A stretch of 64,000 nt of DNA, taken from positions 1,178,001 to 1,242,000 of the forward strand of contig NZ_CP147247.1 of assembly GCF_002140975.2 (NCBI RefSeq), given 5' to 3'. Positions 1 through 9,550 of the stretch are shown in pieces; position 1 is the stretch's first letter, and the number at the start of each line of letters is the position of its first letter. The notes beneath the pieces were generated by a model that searched no databases, had not been told where the DNA came from, and saw only the letters and a list, made by a program, of their open reading frames with translations. The stretch is from Enterococcus sp. 9E7_DIV0242 (GTDB taxonomy: Bacteria; Bacillota; Bacilli; Lactobacillales; Enterococcaceae). A program made the position numbers and the translations under genes.

Positions 1-928
1 CTCCATGAACCAAGGTTGTTACTTCTTTTGCCAAGGCCTTTTGAGCCGCACGTTTTTCCGGCGCTTCTGTGAACTCTTTTTCAATTTCAGCAATTTCTTC
101 CATTGTCAAGAAAGTAAAGTATTTCAGGAATTTCATTGCATCTCGGTCATCTGTATTGATCCAAAACTGGTAAAACTCATAAGGAGAGGTTTTGTCTGCA
201 TCTAACCAAACCGCATTTCCTTCTGTCTTTCCAAATTTTGTACCATCAGCCTTCGTAATCAAAGGCATGGTCAAACCAAAGCCTTGCACTTCTTTTTCAC
301 GACGTAGCAACTCGATTCCAGAGGTAATGTTCCCCCATTGGTCGCTTCCGCCAAGCTGCAACAAGCAACCTTGTGTTTCATATAATTTTAAGAAATCATA
401 GGCTTGAAGCAACTGATAAGCAAACTCCGTATAAGAGATCCCCGTTTCAATTCGACGCTTCACGCTCTCTTTACTCATCATATAATTGATGGTAAAGTTT
501 TTCCCTACATCTCTCAAGAAATCGATTAGAGAGATTTCTCCTAACCAATCATAGTTATTTGCTAGGATTGCCGGATTTGTTTCATCTTCAAAATCAATAA
601 AGCGAGAAAGCTGACCCTTGATACTATCAGACCAGTTCTTCACAGTATCTAGCGTATTCAAGCTACGCTCCGCATCCTTGAAAGATGGATCGCCAATCAT
701 CCCTGTGCCGCCACCTACTAAAGCAATCGGTACATGGCCATTCAGCTGAAAACGTCGTAACATCAAAATCGGCAATAAATGGCCGATATGTAAACTGTCA
801 GCTGTCGGGTCAAACCCAATATAAAGCTTGACAGACTCTTCATTCAATTGTTTTTTTAACGCTTCTTCATCGGTCGTTTGATGAACGAGACCGCGTGCCT
901 TCAGCTCATCAAAAAAATCTGTGCTCAT
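1..928 (-). CDS. tyrS: Tyrosyl-tRNA synthetase, partial (C-terminus off the left edge)
   Basis: Charges tRNA-Tyr with tyrosine in the cytoplasm. The first 309 codons are visible. The start is ATG at 928 behind GGGAGGAAAAG. The product begins [19 protein letters not shown] and carries the class I HIGH signature ([10 protein letters not shown]), the tyrosine-binding stretch around [18 protein letters not shown], and the KFGKT form of the KMSKS loop. The S4-like C-terminal domain lies outside the window. It is divergent from the PBP gene, an arrangement also seen for pbp1b/tyrS in streptococci. The 200-nt upstream region is too short and has no recognisable T-box consensus, so I see no sign of T-box control. 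Confidence 0.97.
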   Translation of the reverse strand, partial: MSTDFFDELKARGLVHQTTDEEALKKQLNEESVKLYIGFDPTADSLHIGHLLPILMLRRFQLNGHVPIALVGGGTGMIGDPSFKDAERSLNTLDTVKNWSDSIKGQLSRFIDFEDETNPAILANNYDWLGEISLIDFLRDVGKNFTINYMMSKESVKRRIETGISYTEFAYQLLQAYDFLKLYETQGCLLQLGGSDQWGNITSGIELLRREKEVQGFGLTMPLITKADGTKFGKTEGNAVWLDADKTSPYEFYQFWINTDDRDAMKFLKYFTFLTMEEIAEIEKEFTEAPEKRAAQKALAKEVTTLVHG

Positions 929-1088
929 TTCTTTTCCTCCCGGACTCATTTTCACGGAGCAATTGCCCTGTCTTCTCATATTAACTGATTCACAGGTCAA
1001 ATAAAAGATAAAACCTAGCTTTTTCTTCAAGAAATTAAAGATTTTACGATAAAAACCGGAACAACTGTTCATTACTCGTTTTTTTTGC

Positions 1089-1127
1089 TATAATATCACG
1101 GAATATACGAATTGACATACTGAGGTG
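1089..1127 (+). promoter_or_regulatory. Promoter -10 and ribosome binding site of the PBP gene
   Basis: TATAAT at 1089-1094 is a perfect -10; the -35 is weak. GAGGTG at 1122-1127 is the Shine-Dalgarno, six bases before TTG at 1134. The GTG at 1125 overlaps the ribosome binding site itself and is a less likely start. Confidence 0.6.
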
Positions 1128-1133
1128 AAGTTT

Positions 1134-3725
1134 TTGGACAATCAACAAAATTCGAATCAAAAGAACCATGATTCTCATAAGCTACTCGACAAAAAGAAGA
1201 CATTCTTTACACTTAATGTCATTATACGGGTGTTAAAAGCTCTTGTTCTATTTGCTGTTATTGCACTCATTTTAGGTGGCTCATTAGGGCTGGGAGTCGG
1301 TATGGGATACTTTGCTTCATTAGTAGAAGGAACAGATCCTCCAACGCAAGAAGAGCTACAAAAAGAAATCAGTGACATCACAGAAGTTTCCAAAATGACT
1401 TATGCTGATGGCTCTACGATTTCAGCAATCAAATCTGATTTGATTCGAACACGTGTAGATGGTGAGCATATTTCTCAGCTTTTGAAAAATGCAGTGATCG
1501 CCACAGAAGATGAATATTTCGAGGAGCATGACGGTGTTGTTCCTAAGGCATTAATCCGTGCTTTACTTTCTGACGTAGCCGGGATTGGCGGCTCTTCTGG
1601 GGGCTCAACCTTGACACAGCAGTTGGTAAAACAACAGATACTGACAGACGAAACAACCTTCAAACGAAAAGCGAACGAGATTTTACTCGCTTATCGTATT
1701 GAAAATTTCTTTAGTAAAGATGAGATATTAACTACCTATTTAAATGTTTCCCCATTTGGTAGAAACAATAAAGGTGAAAATATTGCTGGTGTAGAGGAAG
1801 CAGCCAAAGGACTTTTTGGTAAAAGCGCAAACGATCTAACCTTACCGCAAGCCGCTTTCATTGCAGGGCTGCCTCAAAGTCCGATTGTTTACACGCCTTA
1901 TCTTAATACGGGAGAGTTGAAGGAAGATGTATCTGCAGGTATGGCTCGAAAAGACGATGTTCTCTTCAATATGTATCGTGAAAAAATGATTACTAAAGAA
2001 GAGTATGACGCAGCAAAAAGCTACGACCTAGCTCAGGACTTTCTACCTAGCGCACAGGCCAATACAACAACCGAAGGCTTCTTATACTATACCGTATTGA
2101 ATCAAGCAGTTGATGTTATCATGGATATGAACATTGAGAAAGCCGGAGTGAATAGAGCTGAGCTGGATCAAGTGGGACTGGATCAGTACGAGGAACAAGC
2201 GCGAAGACAAATTGAGAATCGCGGCTATACGATTGAATCAACAATCGATCCGACTGTATACAATACGATGCAGGAAGCGGTTGCCAACTATGGCTATCTG
2301 TTAGATGATGGCTACGCGGCTACATCAGTAGAAACCGGAAATATTCTGATGGACAACCGAACAGGTAAAATCATCGGCTTCGTAGCTGGGCGTAATTACG
2401 ATATCAATCAAAATAACCATGCGTTCGATACAGAGCGTCAGGTAGGATCGACAATCAAACCGATTTCGGTTTATGGTCCGGCAATCGATCAGGGAATGAT
2501 CGGTTCGGAAAGCCGACTGGCCAATTATCCAACGAAGTATAAAACGGGTGGCGTGCTTGAAAATGCAACAAATGCAGGAACAAACACCTTTGACACTGTC
2601 CGTACTTCACTGGAATGGTCCTACAATATTCCAGTCGTCAATTTAAATAATGCAATGAAGGAACAAATGGGTGACGACAACTTCTCTTATAATAATTATT
2701 TAAGCAAGATGAACTATCCTGCGGATGAACGCTGGTCCTATGAATCGGCACCTCTAGGCTCTGTGGAAGCATCTGTTTATACACAAACAAATGGTTTCCA
2801 AGCACTTGCCAACGGCGGCGTCTACCAAAAAGGTTATATGATCGAAAAAATCATCGACAATGACGGAAATGTCATTTATCAGCATCAAGAAACACCCGTA
2901 CAGGTATATTCTCCTGCAACAGCATCAATTATGAATGATTTGATGCGTTCCGTACTGGATTCTAAAATCACGACACCTTTCAAAGACGTGATTACCGGTT
3001 TGAACCCGCAACTGGCAAGCGTAGACTTCGTAGGGAAAACCGGTACGACAAATGATTATAGAGATGCTTGGCTGGTAGTCTCCAACCCTAGCATCACCAT
3101 CAGCTCTTGGAGCGGTTACGATGAAAATAGTATAATGAGTCCCGACAGCGGTATTCAAAACAGCACGTACCTTGCCTATCTGACGAATGCCATCTATACG
3201 GTCAGACCAGATTTATTCAATGCAGAGGAACGCTTCACACTTACAGATGACGTCATCCAAGCCAATGTATCTAAACTAACGGGCGATAAAGACGGTGGCT
3301 TCACATACAACAATATTCGATACAGTGTTTCCGGCGGAACAGTTGTTTCTTATTTTGCTAAAAATGGGCCGGCAGATAGTCAGTATAAATTTGGTTATGG
3401 TGGAACAGATGCCAATTACCAAGCGTATTGGAGTAAGTATCTCTCTACTAAACCAGCAAGCTCTTCCGGTTCATCTGGTTCATCTAGATCAGGAAGTTCG
3501 AATACAAATAACAATAACAACAGTAACAATAATAGCAACAATACGGGAACTGCTGGTGGAAATACCAATACAGATCCAGAGCCAGATCCAAACACTGACA
3601 CAGATAACAACAATAATAATGAAAATAACAACAATGAAACACCTCCTGAAGAAAACAATAATGGTGGCGACACCTCAGAAGAAGAAACACCTCAAGGGTC
3701 GGTTGAACCAACACCATCAGACTAG
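1134..3725 (+). CDS. pbpF: Bifunctional class A penicillin-binding protein (PBP1b/PbpF type)
   Basis: Polymerises lipid II glycan and cross-links peptides at the outer face of the membrane. 863 residues from a TTG start chosen by Shine-Dalgarno spacing. Order: basic cytoplasmic N-terminus, one membrane segment (about residues 30-60), GT51 glycosyltransferase (ATEDEYFEEHDG near 125-135, GGSTLTQQLVKQ near 160), then the transpeptidase with STIK (about 440), SYN (about 496) and KTGTT (about 635). The last 80 or so residues are a low-complexity tail rich in Asn, Ser, Thr, Asp and Glu, encoded by AAC/AAT runs. The neighbour tyrS and ccpA match the PbpF locus of enterococci; the symbol rests on that synteny. 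Confidence 0.93.
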   Translation: MDNQQNSNQKNHDSHKLLDKKKTFFTLNVIIRVLKALVLFAVIALILGGSLGLGVGMGYFASLVEGTDPPTQEELQKEISDITEVSKMTYADGSTISAIKSDLIRTRVDGEHISQLLKNAVIATEDEYFEEHDGVVPKALIRALLSDVAGIGGSSGGSTLTQQLVKQQILTDETTFKRKANEILLAYRIENFFSKDEILTTYLNVSPFGRNNKGENIAGVEEAAKGLFGKSANDLTLPQAAFIAGLPQSPIVYTPYLNTGELKEDVSAGMARKDDVLFNMYREKMITKEEYDAAKSYDLAQDFLPSAQANTTTEGFLYYTVLNQAVDVIMDMNIEKAGVNRAELDQVGLDQYEEQARRQIENRGYTIESTIDPTVYNTMQEAVANYGYLLDDGYAATSVETGNILMDNRTGKIIGFVAGRNYDINQNNHAFDTERQVGSTIKPISVYGPAIDQGMIGSESRLANYPTKYKTGGVLENATNAGTNTFDTVRTSLEWSYNIPVVNLNNAMKEQMGDDNFSYNNYLSKMNYPADERWSYESAPLGSVEASVYTQTNGFQALANGGVYQKGYMIEKIIDNDGNVIYQHQETPVQVYSPATASIMNDLMRSVLDSKITTPFKDVITGLNPQLASVDFVGKTGTTNDYRDAWLVVSNPSITISSWSGYDENSIMSPDSGIQNSTYLAYLTNAIYTVRPDLFNAEERFTLTDDVIQANVSKLTGDKDGGFTYNNIRYSVSGGTVVSYFAKNGPADSQYKFGYGGTDANYQAYWSKYLSTKPASSSGSSGSSRSGSSNTNNNNNSNNNSNNTGTAGGNTNTDPEPDPNTDTDNNNNNENNNNETPPEENNNGGDTSEEETPQGSVEPTPSD

Positions 3726-3726
3726 C

Positions 3727-3763
3727 AAAAAAAGGAGCAGATATCCGTCTGCTCCTTTTTTTT
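3727..3763. terminator. Bidirectional terminator between the PBP gene and ccpA
   Basis: Perfect 8-bp stem GGAGCAGA / TCTGCTCC (3734-3741, 3748-3755) with an A-run on the left and a T-run on the right, so it can serve both converging genes. Confidence 0.9.
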
Positions 3764-3819
3764 ACTCTATTCCATATAAAATAGACATCCAGCTCTTGCA
3801 AGCAGAATGTCCATCTATA

Positions 3820-4821
3820 TTACTTCGTTGAACCCTTTTTCTCAATACCATAAGGAAGCACAACAGTTTTATCTTCGATTTCTTCTTTATTCATCAATTT
3901 AGTCAGTAGACGCATCGCTACTGCACCAATATCATATAAAGGCTGAGTCACACTTGTAAGCTTTGGACGAGCAACATCTGTCAGTAATGAATTATTACTT
4001 GTGATGATCTCAAACTCTTCCGGTACTTTGACACCGGCATCCAGCATGCCATCTAGCAAGCCAATCGCCAATTCATCATCTGTAACAACAGCAGCAGTCG
4101 CTCCACTGTTACGAATCCGTTCAGCAAGATTGATACCATCCTTAAATCGGTATTCTGCTTCGAAAATCAAGCCTTCACTGTAAGTCAGACCATTTTCTGA
4201 AAGAGCTTCTTTGTAGCCGCTCATTCTATTTTTGCCATTGATAGGATCGATCAATGCACCGCTGATAAACGCAATTTTCTTATTGCCATTTTTAGCAAGA
4301 ATATCTGTTGCATCTTTTGTTGCAGCACTATAATCAATGTTTACACTACCAACCTGCTCATCAGGATCAATAGAACCAGCTAAAACGACAGGTGTTTTAG
4401 AACGTGAGAATTCACCACGGATCTCATCAGTGATATGGTGTCCCATAAAAATGATGCCATCCACTTGCTTCGCAAGCAGGTTATTCAACACATTGACTTC
4501 CTTCTGATCATTTCCATCAGAGTTCGCTAGAATAATATTGTATTTATACATTGTTGCAACATCATCGATCCCTCTTGCCAATGAAGAGAAAAAGATATTG
4601 CTGACATCAGGAATAATCACTCCGACAGTTGTTGTTTTCTTACTTGCCAGTCCTCGAGCAACAGCATTTGGGCGATAATCCAAGCGGTCAATGACTTCCA
4701 GTACTTTCTTTCTGGTTGCCGGCTTAACGTTTGGATTACCATTCACTACGCGGGAAACGGTTGCCATTGATACATCTGCTTCACGAGCAACATCATAAAT
4801 TGTAATCGTTTGTTTTTCCAT
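3820..4821 (-). CDS. ccpA: Catabolite control protein A (LacI family)
   Basis: Global carbon catabolite regulator that binds cre sites with HPr-Ser46-P, which is made by HprK encoded nearby (10399-11334). 333 residues. N-terminal LacI helix-turn-helix TIYDVAREADVSMATVSRV, hinge helix PNAVARGLASKKT, then the periplasmic-binding-like core VGVIIPDVSNIFFSSLARG. ATG at 4821 is preceded by AGGAGAGAAACC. Divergent from pepQ, the arrangement seen in many lactic acid bacteria. It converges on the PBP gene and shares its terminator. Confidence 0.98.
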   Translation of the reverse strand: MEKQTITIYDVAREADVSMATVSRVVNGNPNVKPATRKKVLEVIDRLDYRPNAVARGLASKKTTTVGVIIPDVSNIFFSSLARGIDDVATMYKYNIILANSDGNDQKEVNVLNNLLAKQVDGIIFMGHHITDEIRGEFSRSKTPVVLAGSIDPDEQVGSVNIDYSAATKDATDILAKNGNKKIAFISGALIDPINGKNRMSGYKEALSENGLTYSEGLIFEAEYRFKDGINLAERIRNSGATAAVVTDDELAIGLLDGMLDAGVKVPEEFEIITSNNSLLTDVARPKLTSVTQPLYDIGAVAMRLLTKLMNKEEIEDKTVVLPYGIEKKGSTK

Positions 4822-4908
4822 GGTTTCTCTCCTAGAATTTATATTAGTTTTCGTTTTCAGAAAACTTCATTTACATTTCTTATCTAGGATAGCAGAGTTA
4901 AATTTATT

Positions 4909-4924
4909 TTGCAACCGTTTTTAT
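4909..4924. promoter_or_regulatory. Candidate cre site in the ccpA-pepQ intergenic region
   Basis: TTGCAACCGTTTTTAT (and its complement) fits the cre pseudo-palindrome with one to two mismatches and has the central CG. Cre sites between pepQ and ccpA, giving CcpA autocontrol, are known in lactic acid bacteria. No binding is shown here; this is a pattern match. Confidence 0.4.
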
Positions 4925-5032
4925 ACCATTTTCATGAAATTTAGCATTTCTATTTTCAAAAGGAAAAAAACTGATTTTCATGGTATGATAAATAAAACAA
5001 ATTTGCAGCTTCATATAGAAAGAAGGATGGTC

Positions 5033-6133
5033 ATGAATCAACAAAAAATCAATGAACTAAAACAATGGATGAAAGAGGAAAAAATCGATCTTACATATAT
5101 TAGCGATCCTCATCATATTGCCTATTTTTCCGGTTACGAGAGTGATCCCCATGAGCGTGTGTTGGCGCTCTTCATTTCTTTAGAAAGTGAACCATTTCTT
5201 TTTACTCCGGCTCTTGAAGTTGAGGATGCACAAAACAGTATGTGGGATTATCCAGTTTATGGGTACATGGATGGAGAAAATCCATGGGAAAAAATCGCTC
5301 AGCACATCAAAAAAAATGGCCTCCCCAAGCGTATAGCTACAGAAAAAGAATACTTATCTATTGCTCGTTTTGAAGCACTTCGCTTCTACTTCCCAGCTGC
5401 AGATATTTCAACAAATGCAACACCTATCGTTGAAAAGCTTCAATTGATTAAAACAGAAGCTGAGATCAATCTCCTACTTGAAGCTGGTAATTGGGCAGAT
5501 GTCGCTTTCGAAATTGGATTTCAAGCGGTTGCTGAAGGGGCTGCTGAACAAGAAATCATTGCTGAAATCGAATATCAATTAAAACGAAAAGGCGTCCGCT
5601 CCATGAGCTTTGACACCCTTGTATTGACAGGAAAAAATGCCGCCAGTCCGCATGGTACACCAGGAGCAGCAACAGTGACTTCCGGCGACCTTGTCCTGTT
5701 TGATTTAGGTGTTGTTTGGAAAGGGTATTGCAGTGATGCAACTCGAACTGTCGCTTATCAAGAGCCTACAGCCTTCCAGAAAGAAATCTATGCCATTGTC
5801 CTTGAGGCACAGTTAGCGGCTACAGCAGCTGTTAAACCAGGAATAACAGCAGGTGAACTTGATCAAATCGCTCGTTCAATAATTGAAGAAGCTGGCTATG
5901 GTGAATACTTCAATCATCGCTTAGGACACGGGATCGGCACAACTGTGCATGAATTTCCTTCCTTAATCACAGGAAACGACCTAGTGATTGAACAAGGGAT
6001 GTGCTTCTCTATGGAACCTGGTATTTATATCCCTGGGAAAGTCGGTGTCCGTATCGAAGATTGTGTTCATGTGACAGCAAACGGCTGTGAAGCCTTTACT
6101 AAAACACCAAAAGAACTGCAAATACTTGGATAA
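5033..6133 (+). CDS. pepQ: Xaa-Pro dipeptidase (M24B)
   Basis: Cytoplasmic metallo-peptidase that splits Xaa-Pro dipeptides during peptide use. 366 residues starting MNQQKINELKQWMKEEKID; ATG 5033 is chosen because AGAAGGA at 5021-5027 is correctly spaced, although the frame is open back to 4820. It has the creatinase-like N-terminal domain and the M24 pita-bread domain. Metal ligands are visible in DLGVVWKGYCSDATRTV (two Asp), RLGHGIGTTVHE (His), SMEPGIY (Glu) and VRIEDCV (Glu). Divergent from ccpA, hence likely under CcpA influence. Confidence 0.95.
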   Translation: MNQQKINELKQWMKEEKIDLTYISDPHHIAYFSGYESDPHERVLALFISLESEPFLFTPALEVEDAQNSMWDYPVYGYMDGENPWEKIAQHIKKNGLPKRIATEKEYLSIARFEALRFYFPAADISTNATPIVEKLQLIKTEAEINLLLEAGNWADVAFEIGFQAVAEGAAEQEIIAEIEYQLKRKGVRSMSFDTLVLTGKNAASPHGTPGAATVTSGDLVLFDLGVVWKGYCSDATRTVAYQEPTAFQKEIYAIVLEAQLAATAAVKPGITAGELDQIARSIIEEAGYGEYFNHRLGHGIGTTVHEFPSLITGNDLVIEQGMCFSMEPGIYIPGKVGVRIEDCVHVTANGCEAFTKTPKELQILG

Positions 6134-6137
6134 ACAC

Positions 6138-6177
6138 AAACAGCTAGTTGGAAACCTTGGTTTCCAACTAGCTGTTT
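6138..6177. terminator. Bidirectional terminator pepQ / ytxH-like
   Basis: A 19-bp perfect inverted repeat beginning AAACAGCTAGTTGGAAACC with a 2-nt centre, between two converging genes. Confidence 0.85.
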
Positions 6178-6193
6178 CTTTATTACTATTTAC

Positions 6194-6769
6194 TTACTTC
6201 ACAACTTCATCTGCCGCATTTTTAATATCTTTTTTAGCTTCTTCTACTTTCTCAGGTACATCAGCAGTTGCAGCTTTTGCTTCTGCCTTACCTTCTGAAA
6301 CAATCTCTTTTGCCTTTTCAGCAGAATCTTTAACATCGATAAAAATATCATCTGAAGTATCTTCTGCTATATCTGCAAACTCATCCATTTCATCAGATAA
6401 TTCATTTTTAGTTTTCTTAAAACGACTGGAGAGATCATCCGTCTGTTTACGCAGTGTTTCAAGTACTGATCCGGAAACATCCTGTGCTCGATTAAATGAA
6501 TCTTTTGAGCGCTCCTTGATATTTCCAGCTAAACCACTTGCTTGTCCACCAAAAGAATCTGCTTTATCCTTTGCAATAGAAGATAGCTCATCGCCTTTTT
6601 CTTTTGCATACTCTGTGTAATCAGATGCTTTATCTTTGAATTGATCTGCTTGCTCAGCCAAATCCTTTCGTAACTCTTTTCCGGATTTTGGTGCCAATAA
6701 CAAAGCTGCAACTGCGGCGGCTGTTCCGCCGATAACTGCTCCTAATAGAAATCTACTTTTCTTTGCCAT
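6194..6769 (-). CDS. YtxH-like general stress/membrane-associated protein
   Basis: 191 residues. A short hydrophobic alanine-rich segment (FLLGAVIGGTAAAVAALLLA, residues 6-25) followed by the YtxH signature APKSGKELRKDL, then a long charged, probably coiled-coil tail rich in Lys, Asp, Glu and Ala. YtxH-family proteins are general stress proteins of unknown mechanism. ATG 6769 follows GGAGGAAT. It lies 26 bp after the DUF948 gene and is surely in the same transcript. The coiled-coil repetitive composition makes homology inside the tail uninformative. Confidence 0.8.
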   Translation of the reverse strand: MAKKSRFLLGAVIGGTAAAVAALLLAPKSGKELRKDLAEQADQFKDKASDYTEYAKEKGDELSSIAKDKADSFGGQASGLAGNIKERSKDSFNRAQDVSGSVLETLRKQTDDLSSRFKKTKNELSDEMDEFADIAEDTSDDIFIDVKDSAEKAKEIVSEGKAEAKAATADVPEKVEEAKKDIKNAADEVVK

Positions 6770-6795
6770 TTGATCATTCCTCCAAGTTTTATATA

Positions 6796-7215
6796 CTATT
6801 TATTTTTTGAACGCATTGCTCGAAAAGCGGCGCCGCCTACTTTTCCAACTACTCCTGCTTTAGAAGTTGCTTTTCCAGCTGAGCCAATCTTACTCACCAG
6901 ATTTTTACTGGAATGATTCAGCTCAGAAACACTGTCACTTAAATCAGCTACTGCATGGAATAAAGGATCAATGGTTGCTACCTTTTGATTGACATCATTC
7001 AGAAGATCGTTACTCTTCACAAGCAGTCCCTCTACCTGTTTTGTCAAAATGTCTACATCATTTGTAACAACCGAAATCGTTTTGTTTGCTTTGTCTACTG
7101 TTTTAGTTACCTGATCAACGGTCTTGGAAATTTTCCATAGGACCAAGGCAATGAACACAACCAACACAGCAAATGCCGAAGCTGCAATCAGCCCTGCAAT
7201 TTCTCCACCTGTCAT
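6796..7215 (-). CDS. DUF948 (YtxG-like) membrane protein
   Basis: 139 residues. One N-terminal membrane segment (IAGLIAASAFAVLVVFIALV) followed by a heptad-like region (VDQVTKTVDKANKTISVV) typical of DUF948, and a basic Gly/Ala tail. ATG at 7215 is chosen because AAAGGAG lies just upstream; the frame is open to 7239 but without a ribosome binding site. In Bacillus ytxG and ytxH are adjacent stress genes; the same pairing here supports both calls. Function unknown. Confidence 0.8.
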   Translation of the reverse strand: MTGGEIAGLIAASAFAVLVVFIALVLWKISKTVDQVTKTVDKANKTISVVTNDVDILTKQVEGLLVKSNDLLNDVNQKVATIDPLFHAVADLSDSVSELNHSSKNLVSKIGSAGKATSKAGVVGKVGGAAFRAMRSKNK

Positions 7216-7239
7216 ATCATTTCTCCTTTCAACATCCAT

Positions 7240-7513
7240 TTTAATTAGAATAACATTTGATGTGTTTTTCTACAAATGTTTCATCATGAGCCTCTTTCCT
7301 AACAGCGTTGCTAAAAACTTCGTTGCAAGGAATTCATCAACCTATTGATTCAACTGTCTCATATCAAGCCAAGTGATTTCAAACCATTCCATAGGATGGT
7401 CCCACTACTGTAGATAATCAAACGAAATCCTCTCTCGTTTACCTGAAATAATTATACCAATTTACTGCGTTTCTCTCTACTGAAAAACTTGTCACTTTTT
7501 TTACACCAATAAA
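7240..7513. other. Intergenic region upstream of the DUF948/YtxH pair
   Basis: About 270 bases with no gene I can support. It must hold the promoter of the DUF948 gene. A short frame at 7124-7348 is a shadow. A loose inverted repeat TTCCT...AGGAA sits at about 7295-7331; I attach no function to it. Confidence 0.5.
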
Positions 7514-7549
7514 GGAAAAGCCTGGGATTTTGTTCTTGTCCCAGACTCT
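7514..7549 (-). terminator. Terminator of the hprK-lgt-gpsA-galU operon
   Basis: On the minus strand CTGGGA...TCCCAG (arms 7539-7544 and 7522-7527) followed by GCTTTTCC, 30 bases past the galU stop. The loop is AC-rich. Confidence 0.75.
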
Positions 7550-7573
7550 ACATCACAAAAGATGCCAGTTTAC

Positions 7574-8482
7574 TTAACTATTTTTTTCCTTCGCTACCTG
7601 TTCTTGCTCTGCCTTCAACTGCTGACCAAGCTCAATCAAATAGGCTTTAAGATTATCTTTGACCTCTGGGTGTGTCAAGCCATATTCAATACTTGTTTTC
7701 ATAAAGCCAAACTTGTCACCAACATCAAACCGTTGTCCCGTAAAGGTTCTTGCAAATACTCTCTGCGTTTTGTTCAATGTATCGATCGCATCAGTCAACT
7801 GAATTTCTCCACCCGCACCAGGTGCTTGATTTTCTAAAATATTGAAGATTTCCGGTGTCAACAAGTATCGACCGATGATTGCCAAATCACTTGGTGCATC
7901 TTCTGGATTTGGTTTTTCAACAAAATTCTTCACATTATAGAGGCCTTTGCTCACTTCTGTTTCTGGATTGATGATCCCATATTTTGATGTTTCTTCATGT
8001 GGCACTTCCATTACTGCAAGTGTCGCTGCATGTGTTTTTTCATAATCATTGATCAATTGCTTAGATAATGGAATCTTGTCTTCCATGATGTCATCACCCA
8101 GCATTACGATAAATGGCTCATTACCGACAAAAGCTTTCGCCTGTAAAACAGCATGACCCAAGCCTTTTGGATGAGATTGACGAATAAAATGCAGATTTAC
8201 ATCTGTTGTTTCTTCAACAAGCTTTAGCAATTCCGTCTTATTCTTTTCTTTTAAGTTTGTTTCCAACTCGATATTTGAATCAAAATGATCTTCGATTGGC
8301 CGTTTTGCTTTCCCAGTAACAATTAAAATATCTTCAATACCGGAGGCTAAAGCTTCTTCAACAATAAACTGAATCGTTGGTTTGTCTACAATCGGAAGCA
8401 TTTCCTTTGCCATTGCCTTTGTAGCAGGTAAAAATCTTGTTCCTAACCCCGCCGCAGGAATGATTGCCTTTTTTACTTTCAT
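7574..8482 (-). CDS. galU: UTP-glucose-1-phosphate uridylyltransferase
   Basis: Makes UDP-glucose for glycolipid, teichoic acid and capsule synthesis. 302 residues from ATG 8482 (behind AAAGGAG); an upstream in-frame ATG at 8521 has no ribosome binding site and overlaps gpsA. The N-terminus [20 protein letters not shown] is the nucleotide-binding motif, with [27 protein letters not shown] and the substrate loop [11 protein letters not shown]. Last gene of the hprK-lgt-gpsA-galU operon, an order conserved in enterococci. Confidence 0.96.
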   Translation of the reverse strand: MKVKKAIIPAAGLGTRFLPATKAMAKEMLPIVDKPTIQFIVEEALASGIEDILIVTGKAKRPIEDHFDSNIELETNLKEKNKTELLKLVEETTDVNLHFIRQSHPKGLGHAVLQAKAFVGNEPFIVMLGDDIMEDKIPLSKQLINDYEKTHAATLAVMEVPHEETSKYGIINPETEVSKGLYNVKNFVEKPNPEDAPSDLAIIGRYLLTPEIFNILENQAPGAGGEIQLTDAIDTLNKTQRVFARTFTGQRFDVGDKFGFMKTSIEYGLTHPEVKDNLKAYLIELGQQLKAEQEQVAKEKNS

Positions 8483-8495
8483 TTTGCTTTCTCCT

Positions 8496-9506
8496 TTAGA
8501 ATTCATTTTCTGTCTTCCCATCTCTTAGCATAATATCTTTTGCTGCTTGTTTCACATCTTTTTTCTCATAAAGGACTTGGTAAATGGCTTCTGTAATTGG
8601 CATTTCAATATTCATTTGTTCTGCCAATTCATAAGCAGCTTTCGTTGTCGAGACACCTTCGACGATCATGCCCATATTTTCCAGTACTTCATCCAAATCA
8701 TGGCCTTCACCTAAAAGATTCCCAGCTCGCCAATTACGTGAATGGACACTTGTACAGGTCACAATAAGGTCTCCTACACCGCTCAACCCAATGAAGGTCA
8801 ACGGATTAGCACCCATTGCAACACCGAGGCGGCTGATTTCAGCCAGACCACGTGTCATGATCGCTGCTTTGGCATTATCGCCAAAACCAAGGCCATGGAT
8901 TGCACCGGCACCTAACGCGATGATATTTTTCAACGCCGCACCAGTTTCAACACCAACGACATCCTCATTTGTATAAATCCTAAAATAGTTATTCATGAAT
9001 AAATTCTGCACATATTCTGCATTTTCAAGCACTTCACTAGCTGCCGTTATTGTTGTGATATCATGAACAGCCACTTCTTCTGCGTGGCTTGGGCCAGAGA
9101 GTACTACTACACCTTTGCGTTTATCTGCAGGAATCTCTTCCATTAATACCTCTGAAATACGTTTATGCGTTCCTTGCTCCAAGCCTTTTGAAGCATGAAT
9201 GATCAACGGTTGATTTTTGCATAATGCAGTAAACTCTTTTGCTACCGAACGCATTGCTTTCGTAGGAACAACGAATAAAACTGCATCAACCTGATCAATA
9301 CATTCTTCCATTGTTTTCGTTCCTTTGATTGATTCAGGTAGAACCAAATCTGGAAGATAGCGCTTATTTGTGTGAAATTGATTGATTTCATCGATCTGCT
9401 CTTCTACATTCCCCCAGATACGAACGTCATGTCCATTTTCTGCTAAAACCTGTGCCAGTGCAGTCCCCCATGAACCCGGACCTAAAACAGCTATTTTTTG
9501 TTTCAT
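8496..9506 (-). CDS. gpsA: NAD(P)H-dependent glycerol-3-phosphate dehydrogenase
   Basis: Reduces dihydroxyacetone phosphate to sn-glycerol 3-phosphate, the backbone of phospholipids and lipoteichoic acid. 336 residues, full length. Rossmann [20 protein letters not shown] at residues 8-27, the conserved Lys in [14 protein letters not shown] and the [12 protein letters not shown] stretch of the C-terminal helical domain. ATG 9506 with GGAGG upstream. The stop is 13 bases ahead of the galU start. Confidence 0.97.
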   Translation of the reverse strand: MKQKIAVLGPGSWGTALAQVLAENGHDVRIWGNVEEQIDEINQFHTNKRYLPDLVLPESIKGTKTMEECIDQVDAVLFVVPTKAMRSVAKEFTALCKNQPLIIHASKGLEQGTHKRISEVLMEEIPADKRKGVVVLSGPSHAEEVAVHDITTITAASEVLENAEYVQNLFMNNYFRIYTNEDVVGVETGAALKNIIALGAGAIHGLGFGDNAKAAIMTRGLAEISRLGVAMGANPLTFIGLSGVGDLIVTCTSVHSRNWRAGNLLGEGHDLDEVLENMGMIVEGVSTTKAAYELAEQMNIEMPITEAIYQVLYEKKDVKQAAKDIMLRDGKTENEF

Positions 9507-9550
9507 TATGTCTGTCTCCTCCTAAAATGAATACGTCATTTATTGCTCAG

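Noticed and set aside
929..1120. T-box leader for tyrS
   Set aside because: Too short and without the T-box consensus or specifier stem.
3484..3640. Possible CRISPR or tandem repeat at the PBP tail
   Set aside because: Irregular AAC/AAT codon run without unit-length repeats or spacers; low-complexity coding sequence.
3295..3831. 178-residue plus-strand frame over the PBP gene end
   Set aside because: Shadow of the AAC/AAT-rich tail in another frame; no ribosome binding site and Ile/Thr/Gln composition that follows from the repeat.
4820..5032. N-terminal extension of pepQ
   Set aside because: Contains the ccpA and pepQ promoters and the candidate cre; the proper ribosome binding site lies at 5021-5027.
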